In this document: piece by piece, positions 1 to 12,838 of the stretch | Layout of the letters: every line of letters starts with the position of its first letter | How positions within the stretch are numbered: the stretch's first letter is position 1 | Notes under the pieces: generated by a model | Database searches by the model: none | Told to the model about the DNA's origin: nothing | The model's input: only the letters and a program-made list of their open reading frames with translations | Position numbers and translations under genes: made by a program | NCBI GenBank assembly: GCA_001574975.1 | Contig: KQ965810.1 | Span: forward strand, 171,718 to 235,717 | DNA: 64,000 bases | Direction of reading: 5' to 3' | Source: Gonapodya prolifera JEL478 | Lineage: Eukaryota; Monoblepharomycota; Monoblepharidomycetes; Monoblepharidales; Gonapodyaceae

Positions 1-377
1 TCTGTAGCGCTCACGAACCTCCGAATCTGTAATAGAAGCAGTTGGACAACTCGATTCCGATGGCACGACACCGGCTGGCGACTCACCACCCCCCGCACTT
101 CCATCTCCCCAAGATCCTCGTCGACCTGACTTTCTCGTCCCACTAGCACCCCGTACAAGGAGCATACATGCACTACGGGTGGGAAATTTGCTGGAATCAA
201 GCTTCGGACGTAGTGCAGGGCTGCGAGTGTGTCGGTGAGCTCTTCGAGGGCGGCGGAGAGGGCAGGAGAGTGGGTGGGTGCAGGAGGCCGTCGTGGAGGT
301 TTTCGTGGTCGCGATGCCAACGACGGCGGCATCACGGGTGAGTTTGGTGGTGGCAGGGGCTGGGAAGCTGAGACCAT
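1..377 (-). CDS. STK19-like winged-helix protein, 5' end only
   Basis: The minus strand opens with ATG at 375-377. A low-complexity Pro/Ser N-terminus leads into a helical segment with the core FPPVVHVCSLYGVLVGRES, then a region ending EVRGVIRRF across an intron at 27-86 (GTGAGT donor, TTACAG acceptor). The order 'FPP-hydrophobic-x-LY-x-L-V-R-x-x-V-D ... G-x-I-R-x-F' resembles STK19, a nuclear winged-helix factor linked to chromatin and transcription-coupled repair. The gene runs off the left edge, so only about 110 codons are visible and the diagnostic C-terminal part is missing. The spliced frame supports coding. The family name rests on a short motif match from memory and is moderate at best. 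Confidence 0.45.
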   Translation of the reverse strand, partial: MVSASQPLPPPNSPVMPPSLASRPRKPPRRPPAPTHSPALSAALEELTDTLAALHYVRSLIPANFPPVVHVCSLYGVLVGRESQVDEDLGEMEVRGVVSRQPVSCHRNRVVQLLLLQIRRFVSAT

Positions 378-529
378 AGCACTTTTGAGGGTTCTGTGAA
401 GACCAATTGTGAAGAAGACATTGAAATCAAATATGTACGAACTAACTTCTTAGGGTTAATTTTATGCAGGAAAATCAAAGACAGAAACGCAAGACTGAAC
501 ACTATGGCTAGTTGGCATGACAGTCGGGG

Positions 530-2022
530 TCACGCCTCGCTGACAACCTCCCACTCGGACGATTCCCCCCACTGACTACCTGCATCTGTTCCTTCTCCGG
601 CTGCTTCCTGGATCCGTTGGGTCTCCCCAGGCGGCTCTTGACTTCTAAGTGATGACCCAGGTGACGTCGGGTGGACGCCGCTCCCGGACTCCACAATTAC
701 CATCCTTTGCACGTCACCTATCGCGAGGTACGTTGCGTCGGTCGGATGTGGGTTTTGCCATGGTAGAGCCTGCTCCATTTCGTTTGTCACGACAGAACCA
801 CACTCTCTTGCTCGCAAGAGGCACTCACACTGGCAGGCGCATTGTAGTACCTCATCGCACATTCCTCCGCCTCTACATCCTGGCGCCGTTCCATCTCTCT
901 CCCTGCACGCGTCCGGCCTCTTCTCTCGGCTGCATCCCTTGCAGCGACATCTACCAGCGGCACCATACCACTGCGGCCGGCGAACGGAGCATTAAGCTCG
1001 ATTCGCTGGGGTAGGGTGTGTGGTGGATTTGGAGCGCGGAGCCCTTGTTCTACGGCTTGAGAAAGTACTTGGAGGGTGTGGGGAATGGGAGGGTCGCTTT
1101 GAATGGTTGCGCGACTAGGGAGGATTCCCCCCTCTGGCTATTGCAAGGAGAACGAGATGCAACTTGTCAGTAAAAAACGTGATATACATAGCTTCAAAAG
1201 ACCACAATCTTCACTGTTACTCGAGCTTCCAGCTCATCCAAGAGAAGTCTCACAGTCGCAACGAGGTCTGAAGTTTGCTCGTAGCGTACTCTCGCCTTTG
1301 CCACTGTTGCAGAATATCCCCACACAGAAAAAGGACGAAGCCATGGTGCAACAGTCAAAACTAAAGTTGGTTCCTAACGTACCACTGTCACTCACCGTCT
1401 AGTAACTGGGAAGCGTCAACTGCGCCGCTATGTCCTCGCCCGCGTCCCCGCTGAGTGGATGACGTTGTTCCAGTTCGGCCCGTGCCTCTTGCTTGTTCAA
1501 GACCCCTTCCATGTCTTATCCCGTCGTGTACAAGTGTGGGAACATTTGATGCTTCAACTTGTTCCTGTATTGCTCGCCTCCGCAGATCGGATCCACGTGG
1601 TTGGGCAATGTTTCTCTCGAGAGCAATCACGTGCCTTCTCTCTCTCCTACGCTCGCTCTCTGTTAACGGGCGACAATCAAAAACAGATCCGTCCACATCT
1701 AAAACATCGAAGAAAACGTTCGTACAATCAAGGGGAAAAGAAGAAGGCTTAATTGAGATATGCCAGTTAAGGAATCATCCAGCGTACCTGCAGAAGTACC
1801 CTCGACCTCGTTCTGAATGCTACCCGCTGCAATGCGCGGCAGCTCAGCGGGGACAGATGGCAGTGCCGATGTGGAACTTGCTGAAGGTATCAAGCTCTTT
1901 CACGTGATCCGAGTAAAATGTCGGTCACCAGGCAACTCACAGCGCCCGTCCTCGCTGTCAGACTCATGCAGAAGTGGTTTTCTTTTCGATGCCACTTTCG
2001 CGCTCGGATTCGTGCTATTCAT
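530..2022 (-). CDS. Unknown multi-exon, charged, probably nuclear protein
   Basis: I do not recognise this protein. Six exons splice into one frame: 2022-1941, 1880-1789, 1698-1396, 1303-1221, 1137-829 and 769-530. Donors are GTGAGT, GTACGC, GTGAGT, GTAACA and GTGAGT, and every intron ends in AG. The N-terminus (MNSTNPSAKVASKRKPLLHE) is basic and then acidic, like a nuclear localisation patch. A Glu/Arg-rich helix (ESERRRERRHVIALERN) follows, then a leucine-rich helix (DLVATVRLLLDELEAR), a Pro-rich linker and a second Arg/Glu-rich helix. The tail is Ser/Gly/Glu-rich and looks disordered. The design suggests a coiled-coil nuclear or complex subunit. The exon boundaries are my own reading and the last exon is least certain. 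Confidence 0.45.
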
Positions 2023-2315
2023 TGGAGAGAGTGCTAGTCCTGCGGCCAATCCCTCGGGTTACTTTCTCAGCCGAGGACTCTTTCTCCTTCATAAACGGTT
2101 TTACTTTCAGGTTGCAAGCTCTCACCAGTGGCAGCAGAGCCGCTTCTTATATGACGAGAACTTTATGGGAGCTAATGCGAATGTCGTTTGATGTTGTCAA
2201 CACTAGCTCCGGGCTGTTTCCAAAAGCAAAGATCTGTCCAACTACATAATGTGGACATGTACAAGATTGATAACTATGATAGAGGCATTAAAACACCATC
2301 ATTTACCACTGCAAT

Positions 2316-5300
2316 TTACAATAAACGTTTCAACGGCCGTCCAAACGACGCCGTCACAAGTGTCTGGACTTCTTGTGTCAACTCCTTGACACACTCGTCC
2401 CACCCCGCATGCCCCTCTGTTCTTCGTTTGAGGTATATGCAGATTGCCTCGGCACACTCTAAGTCCCCCACCTTCACCACACTCTGCAAAAACTTTCGCA
2501 CCTCCGAAGTGTCCTCTGGCAACGGCCCTGCACTTCCATCCAAATCTTCTTCGTCCTCTGAGCTCGACAACACCCACCGATCCAGGAGGGCCCGTACTCC
2601 GTCCATGTCAGAGCTCGGAACACCCATAAGCTTCGGTGTGTCGAGGGGAGCAGACGCTTTGTTGCTGGTCTTAGAAGATGCTGCTGCCCGAGAAGCGCCT
2701 TTCTTCACATTCCCATACGCCCCTTCGAGTTCTCTCCTGATGTCCTCTGGAAGTTCGTTCAAGACATTCACGTCCAGCTGTGATTGTGGTGGAAGTCCCG
2801 GCTGCGGCGCTCGAGACCCACCCACAAAGTTCTGCATCGGCAGGACCCCCTTTCCCTTGTTTCTATCCACGGGTAACCCAGGGTCGGTTTTCTTGACCTT
2901 TTGCCGCTTCGAAGGTGGTGACTTGGTAACCGAAGTGGATGCGCTTGGTCCACCATGCGACGTGGAACCCTTCATACCGTACTCCCGCATGATCTCTGCC
3001 CGGAGGTCGGCTGGTAGTTCTGATAGGACCGAAGGATCTATCTGCGATGGTGTGATGGGTTGCGGTACTGGTGGTCCAAAGGGTGCTCCGTTTGAGCGAG
3101 GAGTAGGAGCATCCCGAAGAGTCGAGGAGGAAGTGGAACGAGGTGGATCCACAAAAGGTGGGTTGCGTGGGGGTGCTGGCTTCTTTTCCTTGGGCAGCGG
3201 AACTTTGAATACTTGGTCTGGTAAAGTAGTAGTCATCAATTCATGGTATCAATGAAATAAAAGGGGAGGGATACCAACCAGGTTTCACAGCCCCGTCCTT
3301 CTGGGGGGCCATTGGCGTATTTGTTGTCGCAGTTTGAACAGACCGATCGATAGGAACATTGAAGAAGTCGAGTTTCTTTTGGCCATCTTGAAGCGAAGTC
3401 AGTCAGGAAACAAAGTCCTTGCACTTTGCTCAGAAATGCCACTGTACCAGATTTAGCTTCCACGAGTTTGGTCATTGAGATCCCCAATCCCCGAATATCC
3501 ATCGGTTCAATTTCAAAACTTCGCAAAAGTCCCAAGACCTCCTTTCCGATCACATCAGGGTCGTCTGTCGCGACACCAAGCTGTCTCGTTTTCGAGAATG
3601 AGTCGGTCCAGCCGTGCCCGAGAGATTTCGGCGGCGCGTTCGCTTCAGGCTTCCGTTTCATCAATTTGAGTGTTATCGCTGCACCCTTTTTCGTGACCTT
3701 ATTCAATCGCTTTACGACTTCTTTCGAAAGGTCTTGGGACAAGAACGTTTCCAGTTGTTCGTTGGTCTCGAAGCGGACACCCCAGTTACATTCAGCGGAA
3801 ACAGTCGATCTGGAAACCTCTCGCTGAAATGAAGGGGGAAGTTCATGACGTACTTGGTACCCCACAACAAGACCACAAAACCTACTTTGAGCACCCGATC
3901 ATCAATTCCCCTCTGAACAGATGACTTAGATAAAGGGGGTTTCTTTCCAGAAAGGATAACCAACGAACCGCATAGTTGTACAGCGACTCCCCAATCTTTT
4001 CGCCCAAATCTCTTTGAAGTTCCGCCTTAGAAAGCTGCGCGAGATCGCCGATCGTCTTAATCCCCTGTGAGAGATGGCAAGTCGTCAAAGAGTATGCCTA
4101 GCTTCCATCACCACCAACAACTCACCTTCTCATCCAACGTTTTGGCCGTTTTCCAACCCACTCCAGGCAAATTGTCAACTTTGAGATTTCGCATAACTGA
4201 TGGGCCATCTTGCAAAGACAAGAAATAAGCTCCATTCGGTTTTGCTTTCTTTGTAGCAATCCTGGTGTGAGGTAATGGTGAGCACAGACAAACAGCATGG
4301 TGACCAGCTCCAACAACCTTGCAAGGAGGATACTGCAAGAAACACCGACGCTCGCGTTACACCCAGTCCTCTGCCGAATTTTATTTCGAATCGTTTCTGC
4401 CAGTTGGAGAGCAGATTCAGAGGAAAAGTCAGGAACGCGGGATGTCACGTCCACGATTGCTGTGTGTCCGTGTCCGCTTGTTCAGTAAGTAAAGGCAGAG
4501 TCAACACTAAGTCACCCTTACCTTCGTCTATCGACTTCGCTTCAATGTCATCTGCATGTGACATAAGCACCTGAATTTTCATCCACTCTAAACATCGGTT
4601 GATTACATCGTACAGTGAACAACTCACCCGATACATCTCTTTGCTGCTTTCAACGTACTTGTCGAACTCGTACGGCACAAGTACCAACTCGGGGCACTTT
4701 CTCCTTGCTTCACCGAGCCACATTCCATTGCTCAGTCCGTACCTGCACCCAGATATGTCGTCACAAACCAAGCGTGCCAAACTAGTTTCAAAACCACCTT
4801 CGCGCCTCATAGTTGCAGCTTGCAATGTCCGCCCCGGAATCCTTAGCAGTCACGGAGCCGTGCGTTACAGCAACAGGCTTTCCATCCAACTCGGGCCGTT
4901 CCCGAATCGCAATGGAAGCGAAGAAGCAGTCCATGTCAACATGCTGGCGACAATAATGATCGGTTTGAAGCCCATGACGATTGTTTTGGGAAACAATGAG
5001 CGCACCATGTATATCCGCCGTTGTCCTTTCCGGTGCACCACTGGTGGCCTTCCTTGCATCTCGTTCTCCACAAACTCTTGCAGTTCCAGCTTTTGGGTCG
5101 ATATAAGATGAAGCCTTCATACCGATGGATTGTCACCGAAAGCGCTCACGACGACAAGAACAGGTAGCTCTCACCTCGATTGAGCGTAAAACTTATCCAA
5201 AAAGTCTACACTTAGGGTCGAATTCTTCCTCGCCCAGTCTGACTGAAGCTCCACAGTCGTTGGGTGATGCTCAGGCGCGGGATCTCCGGTCCGAAGGGGT

Positions 5301-6566
5301 GGGCGAGAAGGTGATGTGTTGAGACGTGGTCCATCGATACCTGCGGGGTCTTTGGTGGGTGATAATCCAGATGTTTCCAAGGGTCCAACTGGTGCTGCAG
5401 ACGGGGCTGCTCCAGCTGGGTTCTCCGTGATTGGCAACGGTGACGGTTCGTTCACGGCCGAGGAATGTGTTGTGAGTTGGTTAGCTGCACCTGCAAGATC
5501 AACATCCATCGCGTCCAGTTCGGGTTCATCAGATGATGACCCCACATTCCCTTCAAGCACGTCAAGACCATTCAATAATGTCACATCGCCCTCTCCGCCG
5601 CTCTGCACGGTCGAGTCCACACCTTCCCCTGCTGAGACTTCCCCATAAACCCCCGCCCCTCTCCGCCCCGTGTCCGACCTCACCCCCGTCACCCCCGTCC
5701 CCCCGGCCCCGATCCCCTGCAGCCCTCTGTACTGCGACGGGACGGTCGCGTGCTCCACGGTCACGGTCGAGGATATCTTTTGCTGCGAGCTCGACACGGG
5801 GACAAGCTTGTACCGATTCCAGGGCAGGATTTTCCCCGCGGCGACACTATCCGTGATCCAATTAGGCGTGACGATCTTGACCGTACTAAACAACGCGCGC
5901 CGTGAAAACACCTTTGCACGCCAGTGCAAGACGGAGGACTCACCCCCACTCGACCACCTTCCGCGCCGTGATGTTACTCGCGACGACGTGCGTGCACACG
6001 GACTTGCGGAAATACTGCTCGTGCTCACCCCCGGCTTTCACTTGTACGGAGGCGGGGTGCGTCAAGCCCCGGTGTACCTCCCCTCCGCCGCCGCACCCGG
6101 GGGGAAACTCACGAATCATTTTCTTCAAGTCGTGCGCGGGCGGGTTTGTCCATCCCTGTTCCGCCCGTAGCGTTACCATCCCACATACCACGTCCCACAA
6201 CCGAACTAGTCGAATTTGCGGCTTACTCACGTCAATATACACCTTGATCCCCTTCAGCACCCCGGACTCGGCCTCGGAATCTTGCACGTGCCGGTCCTGC
6301 TCCTTGAGCTTACGGTTTTTCTCCCGCATGTACTGTCGTCCGTTGTGTTCGTTCACAACCACGACATGGTTATAGTGCCACGCCAACGCCGGCAAGGAGC
6401 GCGGGGAGAGAAGCGCATCGATGAACATCGACGTATCGATCAGGAGGACCACACAGGACGAGCAGCTCACCTCCCCGAAATCGTTCCACATGCCAGACCC
6501 TCCGCCCATCCCTCCAGAGCCCCCTCTTCCCTGTCCGGAGCTTGCCACCCCGGCGATCACATTCAT
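2316..6566 (-). CDS. REV1: DNA repair protein REV1 (Y-family deoxycytidyl transferase)
   Basis: REV1 inserts dCMP opposite abasic sites and scaffolds translesion synthesis in the nucleus. The N-terminus reads MWNDFG followed across an intron by YMREKNRKLKEQ, a typical REV1 start. A BRCT domain follows, from GIKVYIDV to about TPNWITDSVAAGKILPWNRY (roughly 5.8-6.4 kb). The polymerase palm has the metal-binding HVDMDCFFASI (near 4.93 kb) and ARLVCDDISGCRYGLSNGMW. Helix-hairpin-helix and little-finger segments lie at 3.2-4.5 kb. The C-terminal exon (2316-3239) carries two ubiquitin-binding motifs, VLSELPADLRAEIMREYG and VLNELPEDIRRELEGAYG. It ends with a helical REV1 C-terminal domain that normally binds REV7 and other Y-family polymerases. 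There are many short introns; I set the start and the stop but did not resolve every splice. The size is normal for fungal REV1. Confidence 0.9.
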
Positions 6567-6918
6567 GGGTCTTGGTGGGCCTTTTCAAACAGGCAGTGTG
6601 GGGTGCGGTTGGGCGGACTTCGGTTGTCGATGGAAGGAACCAAATGGCGGCTTCGCAAAACGTTACAACAGACCCAACCCAAAAACCCATTTTCGACTCA
6701 AATTCTCAAACGGGACGACGGAACGAACATCTTAGTGCAATCACATAAGTGCAATTTCCCCGCCCGCTATCCTAGTACAATTACAGAGAACCGCAGGAGG
6801 CGTCCCACAAGCGAACGACGCGGACCCATCTCCATCTCCATCCTCCACCTTTTCGCACCCACACGCCTCACAACTCCACACCAAACACGCCGTGCAAGCA
6901 CAAGCACGAGAGACACGT
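6567..6918. other. Intergenic, REV1 promoter side and ubiquitin-L40 3' side
   Basis: About 350 nt between the REV1 start and the ubiquitin-L40 stop. Both genes are on the minus strand, so this is REV1 upstream sequence plus the 3' flank of the ribosomal gene. I see no further gene or repeat. Confidence 0.5.
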
Positions 6919-8052
<1,134 letters not shown>

Positions 8053-8755
8053 CTCGTGGACTGAGCGAGGTTTGTTCCGGATGGGTTTGAAGTTCCAAGG
8101 TTGAGGGAGCAGCCGGCGATGGCGAGAGAGGGAGGGACAGTCGAGGGCAGGGAGTGAGCGCGGAGACAGAGGGTGAGCCAACGAGTGCAAACGTCCGGTC
8201 TGAGTTGCGGTGGCAGTCACCTTTGTGATGGATGGATACGTCGAACGCGTCCAAACTTCAAAGAGGGGGGAGGGCCCGTGCACCAAGTTGCTTCGGTCAA
8301 GCACCATTCGGCCTGGCATTCTCTCTCCCAACACCCAACGTCTCGTCGGCAGCTCTTCGCTGCGGTCCAAGATTCGTGCAGACTGCGCTCATCACTGTGA
8401 CTCAATGGCTTCCAATTCTGAGAAACCCAACCACAACCAATGTTGCAAACTCGCATGGTGCAAACAACAGCCCACTCACGGACCTTGCATCCTGGAGTTT
8501 CAAGCATGAACCAGAGCTCTCTAAGAAAGAGAAAGATGCCCTCTCGTTGCACGAATCTCGAGTATCCTTTGACCTTGTTCCTCCCTGGACCTTGAACGAG
8601 GACAGAACCAAAAGGTCGAATCACTCTGCGGTCAGTTGGACCATTATTCTACACACGATTCTAAAACTGTATGGAGATCTGGATTAACTGGCTCGAGTCG
8701 GCTTTTTGCCACTTGTTCTTCAACTCGCGTGGAATAAACTTCATCTGTTGCGCTG
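8053..8755. other. Intergenic, upstream of ubiquitin-L40
   Basis: No open frame here has spliced continuity or a recognisable domain. It probably holds the ubiquitin-L40 promoter, which is C/T-rich on the coding strand next to the ATG. Confidence 0.4.
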
Positions 8756-8887
8756 TTCTTATCTTCAGTTGGATTGAACCGAAGGTAGCAATGTTCCCCT
8801 TGGTTCTTATTTTCAGTTGGATTGGACCTAGGGGAGCAATGTTCTCCTTGGTTCTTATCCAACCGAAGAGAGCAGTATTCCCCTTGG
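8756..8887. repeat. Tandem repeat, 48-nt unit, about 2.75 copies
   Basis: Units at 8756-8803 and 8804-8851 are 48 nt each and share TTCTTATNTTCAGTTGGATT plus a GAGCAATGTTC-like end. The third unit, 8852-8887, has lost 12 nt. The array reads through in one minus frame as a 16-residue repeat (core KIRTKGNIATFG), but I see no gene around it. Confidence 0.75.
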
Positions 8888-9019
8888 TGGCATTCATTCA
8901 ACTTTCTCGCGAGACGGGCCATCACACCTGAATGACCTCCAATCGCCTTCAGCCTTCAGCCATGGCGTGGACACGTAATACATCTGAATGGTTTAAAGAT
9001 AGAGAGAAGTTTCCTCTCA

Positions 9020-9660
9020 AGCAATTCATATGTTTTACGTGCCCATGGTGCTTGGCGCTTGCTTTGTTCATATCTGGAAAAAAAAATTGTACCATCTTCT
9101 GGTGCGGCGGGCTCGGGGTTAGTTCGGGAATGCCTCCTAGTCGCTCGACCGTGCTGGAGTGGTGGAAATTGCAGGCTCAAAGGTGTTTCAAGAAATTCAT
9201 GTGTTGCTTACATGAATCAGCATTCGGCACCACCGCACTGGTAAACGGACCCAATGCCGATTCACTGGAGGCAATATCTGAATGTCCTGTGACGCCTTTG
9301 ACGCGTAATTGGCCCGTAACGCACCTTCTCACCTTTCAACTCAAGTTGCTGCACGATTTAATTGAAGCCCCCGGGTTTACCAGTATACTCAAGGGTCATT
9401 CCACTCTCCTCTCTTTCGTCGAGCAATTCATTTGTTTACATGTCAATGGGTCCACACCCGCAATAGACATGTGTTTCCATCTGAATTTGTCGAAGAGGCC
9501 TGTGCGAGGGCGGAGGGAGTGCCTGCGAGTTCATCCCAGAGCCGCAGAGAGGTGGAAACTGAAGGCTCAAGTCTCAAAGGTACAAGCGAATTGTGTATGC
9601 TTGATAAATCAGCATTTCGTGACGGTCTACCACTGCAGTAGTTGCGAATGCCGATTACTC
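9020..9660. repeat. Diverged direct duplication, about 390-400 nt offset
   Basis: Several blocks recur at a nearly constant offset. CAATTCAT near 9023 recurs near 9424. GGTGGAAATTGCAGGCTCAA ending at 9180 recurs as GGTGGAAACTGAAGGCTCAA ending at 9570. AATGCCGATT near 9253 recurs near 9648. Sequence between the blocks has drifted, so this is an old tandem duplication. The long plus-strand open frame across it (8932-10158) shows no domain and is probably chance. Confidence 0.55.
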
Positions 9661-9801
9661 TCGGCTATAACATATAACTCATTGCGCCTGCGAGCGCGGG
9701 TCAATTCACTGGTGTATGTTACATTTATATGTTCATCTTTCAACCCAACCACTTTGTATCCGCGCCACAGTAATAATCAAGATACGTCCCCCACTCTTCC
9801 T

Positions 9802-10460
9802 TCAAACCCCCCCAAACCCCTTCTCGCCCTCAAACGGTTTCAGCACCACCCTGGCAACCCTCTCACCAAGCGCCTGTCCCTCCGCATCCGCAATCCTGAA
9901 ATGGATCCCGCCCACGATCCGCGACCGGGCGTTCTCGTTGGCGGCCGCGTTGAGGGACGTGTATGTTCGGTTCACGAAGCCGAAATTGTTGGTGGTGATG
10001 TTGATGCCGTACGAAATGGTGACATTGTCGGTGCCGAGCTTGAGTTTGGAGGACGGTGGCGAAGGCCCGGCCGACGGCGGCTTGGTTGGATACGTAGCTG
10101 GGTGGAACGCAAACACAAATTTGCGGGGAAATTTTTAATTCTTGTGGCTACGTCATGAAAACATAGCGCTTATTCAACAAACTCTTGGTGATCCGGAGTC
10201 GTATAACCTGGCGTCCACGTGGGATCAGGAAACCCGGTGACGTTCACGTCAAGTCAGCGGATCGCCGAAACGGGTCGCCAGGCATTGTACTGGAACTTGG
10301 CGTCCCACACCGCGATGCTCGTGCCTGCGATGGCGAAGGAGAGGAGCGCGAGGAGGCGGGCGGTGGAGCGGATGGAGAAGGTTCCGTTGGTGGAGATGAG
10401 GCTGTTGGTGGTGCTGAGGAGCCGCGCGGCGGAGGGTTCGAGCCTTGATTGGAGTCGGGG
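9802..10460 (-). pseudogene. Vanadium-dependent haloperoxidase/PAP2-like pseudogene (C-terminal half)
   Basis: The upstream segment reads IAVWDAKFQYNAWRPVSAIR, the hallmark of the PAP2/vanadium haloperoxidase family (normally AxWDxKYxYNxWRPVTAIR). It is followed by DVNVTGFPDPTWTPGYTTPD, matching the family's D-P-x-W-x-P-x-x-TP motif. An in-frame TGA sits immediately after the AIR motif and a TAA after DHQEFVE. The SGH block that should follow cannot be found. The C-terminal exon (9802-10116) is intact: RSRIVGGIHFRIADAEGQAL, the second active-site block, with the catalytic histidine. The N-terminal half of the family is absent upstream. Stops at conserved positions and missing catalytic parts point to a decayed gene, not an unusual splice form. 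Confidence 0.65.
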
Positions 10461-10919
10461 GGAGGGGATGGTGCGTTGGGAGGAGCACCACAATCGATGC
10501 CCTTTGTCACGTGTTTCCCTCACCAGAAGTATGCAGTCTCAGTCTCGTACGAGGAACGGTTTCCGCTCGTTTTGTTCCCGACAGTTGCGACTTCCAAAAA
10601 ATATGGAACGCAGCTTGCGTTGGTGACGTTTGGTGGAGCTGGGGGTGGTGCGCCAACAACTCCACACCACTCGAGCAATGATGCACTTGCTGTGCTTCAT
10701 AATACACCTTTTTGATGTATATAACAACTTGATTCTCGATGAATAATACGCATACACATCCGCGAGGAGACATCGTGCGTTAACTGCCCGCCTCTCCTTT
10801 CGGTTTGAGTGGAAAATTCTCGTGAATGCACGAAACTGCTGTGGCCACCCTTCAACCGCTGTCTTCACCTGCTCATCCCCCCCCTCTCCATCCTTTGTCG
10901 TACTCCTCGCTTCCCTCCC
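10461..10919. other. Intergenic, upstream of TAF7
   Basis: No domain or spliced frame seen. The last 100 nt before the TAF7 ATG are C/T-rich on the coding strand, as in many fungal core promoters. Confidence 0.4.
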
Positions 10920-12838
10920 ATGGATCTGTTCGATCCCCTCCGTCCGCGCCGTCTCGCCCAGCAGAATGCACTCGACTCAATCCAATCCCAGCAGATGCTC
11001 ATGTACGGGCCTCAGGGCGCGGGCGGCTCGCTCACGGGACCCGCACCGGGCGTATTCCCAATGGCATCCTCGTCTTTTGCGCCAGGACCGGCGCAACAGG
11101 CGGATTCCTCGGCGCCAGCACCTTCCACGACACAGAAGTCGTCCATCATCACGTTTCGAGTGTCGGGACAGAATGTGCAGACCGACAGGGATGCAGACTT
11201 TGATATCCATGTGGGTGGAGCTCCGGCAGGGATCATGGCATGTTGGTTGGACAACGAACTGGGAGAGGAGTGGTTGTCGTCTGCGACAAACTCTCCGAAT
11301 CCCTCTTAGAGCCCTACGTCCTCCTTAATCGTGCCTTTTACTCTTTCTCACATTCTCCTCTCGTCCCACTCTCTTTGTCTCCTCCCGCCCGCTGTCCCAT
11401 TCTCTACCCCAAGGTCGAAGACCACTTCATGCTCCGCCTACCGCCTGGCAAGCTCCGCGACTCGGCAAAAAAGATTGTGCGAGACCGCAAAGACGAAAAC
11501 CAGATTAAAATACGCTTCCACAGTGAGCCCTTGCTTCTCTCTTTCCAAACCCCAATCCGAAATCAAACCAGACCCAACACCCCCCCCACCCCCGAAAAGA
11601 CTCCCGCCAAGCCACCTTCACCCTCGGCACAACCTCACACCGCGCCACGCTGCACGACCTACCCACCGTGACGGAATCTCATGTGACGCACGACAAGAAG
11701 TCCATCTATAAAGTCGCTGACATCTCGCAGGTCCTCGTGGTCGACGCCGCGGGACCCTTCGAGCCCTGGGAGCTCGAAAAGAAGGTCGAGGGCGATAAGC
11801 GCGTCGAGCAGCGCAAGATGCAGGCTTTGTCCGACCTCAAGTATAAGTCCAACGACGGGATCACCCCGCCCATGAGGGGCGTGCGGAAGAGGAGGTTTCG
11901 GAAGAGAGCGGTGAAGAAGATGGTGCGTTGGGGTCGTCGTTTGTTGGGTGTTCGTGGTATTTTGACACCAACCTGTGGTTGTGATGGTGTGCGGTTACCT
12001 TTACCCGTATGTAGACGTACGACTCGGTCGAGTTGGAAACCATCAAACTGCTCGAAGAAGACGCCAAAGCCGTCCGGAGTGTATGGGGTATGTGCTTTTC
12101 ACTCAACAGCTTTGGAAGTCGCTCTCCACCTTTGCTCACCACCCACCACCCACTCCCCACCCCGCCACCGCAGAATGGACGGACGTGTACCCGGACGAAG
12201 AGCGCGGCACCCCCGACGACCTTACCTTCCCCTCGGGCGACCAAGGCACGCCCTCGTACGCCGGTCCGTCAACACCGGGAGACTTTGGCGGGGACGACGA
12301 CGGTCGGAGCGAGGTGGACGGAGACGGGGACGGCGACGGCGACGGCGACGGGGAGGATGACCTCGCGCTGGACATTGAGCGCGCCCTGGAGGCCGACTTG
12401 GCGCTGGAGGAGGAGGAGGAGGAAGAGGACGGGGAGGACGCGTCGAGCGTGGGGGGCAGCGAGCACAGAGGCCGCAAAGGGTCCAGCCGGGGGCGAGTCA
12501 ATGAAGTCGAGGAGGACGTTGAGGAGGAGGACGACGAGGAAGAGTGGGAAGACGTTGGAGGAGAGGACGGTGCTGAGGACGGCGGCGAGGTGCGCGAGCC
12601 ACGGGTCTCGCGTGCCGAGCTTGCGGCGCAGATCTCGCGTTTCCGTGCCGACCTTGCCGACCTAGAAAAGAAGCTTCGGGACAAGCAGAAGGAGATGCGC
12701 GAGACCCGCAACGATATCCGCAGGACGGCTCTCGCTCGGGTGTACCGCGACGTGCTTGACATGCGCGACTCGACCAAGAAGAAGCTCGAGCGCGCCGAGG
12801 AGGAGATGGAGGAGCGGAAAGGGAAGAGGAAGGACTAG
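10920..12838 (+). CDS. TAF7: TFIID subunit TAF7
   Basis: TAF7 (TAFII55) binds TAF1 in TFIID and restrains its activity during RNA polymerase II initiation. ATG at 10920 opens a Gln/Pro/Ser-rich extension (MDLFDPLRPRRLAQQNALDS). The TAFII55 domain begins VEDHFMLRLPPGKLRDSAKK and continues with ATLHDLPTVTESHVTHDKKS, YKVADISQVLVV and YKSNDGITPPMRGVRKRRFR. These are the family's core LRLPP, VESHKTxDKKxxYK and GLTPPMxxVRxRRFR motifs. Introns interrupt the region at about 11.2-11.4, 11.52-11.6, 11.92-12.0 and 12.09-12.17 kb. The C-terminal half is very acidic, with a run of Asp-Gly dipeptides near 12.32 kb and Glu runs near 12.41 and 12.53 kb. A basic coiled coil (ADLEKKLRDKQKEMRETRND) ends the protein. 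The exact first splice is unresolved. Confidence 0.88.

Noticed and set aside
2188-3255. Plus-strand open frame of 355 codons
   Set aside because: Shadow of the REV1 C-terminal exon, whose minus frame carries two ubiquitin-binding motifs.
1-6566. A DNA-repair gene cluster (STK19-like, REV1, and DMC1 further on)
   Set aside because: Unrelated genes intervene and eukaryotic gene order is loose; proximity is likely chance.
8932-10158. Plus-strand open frame of 408 codons
   Set aside because: No domain; it crosses a decayed duplication and the antisense of the haloperoxidase pseudogene, so it is probably chance.
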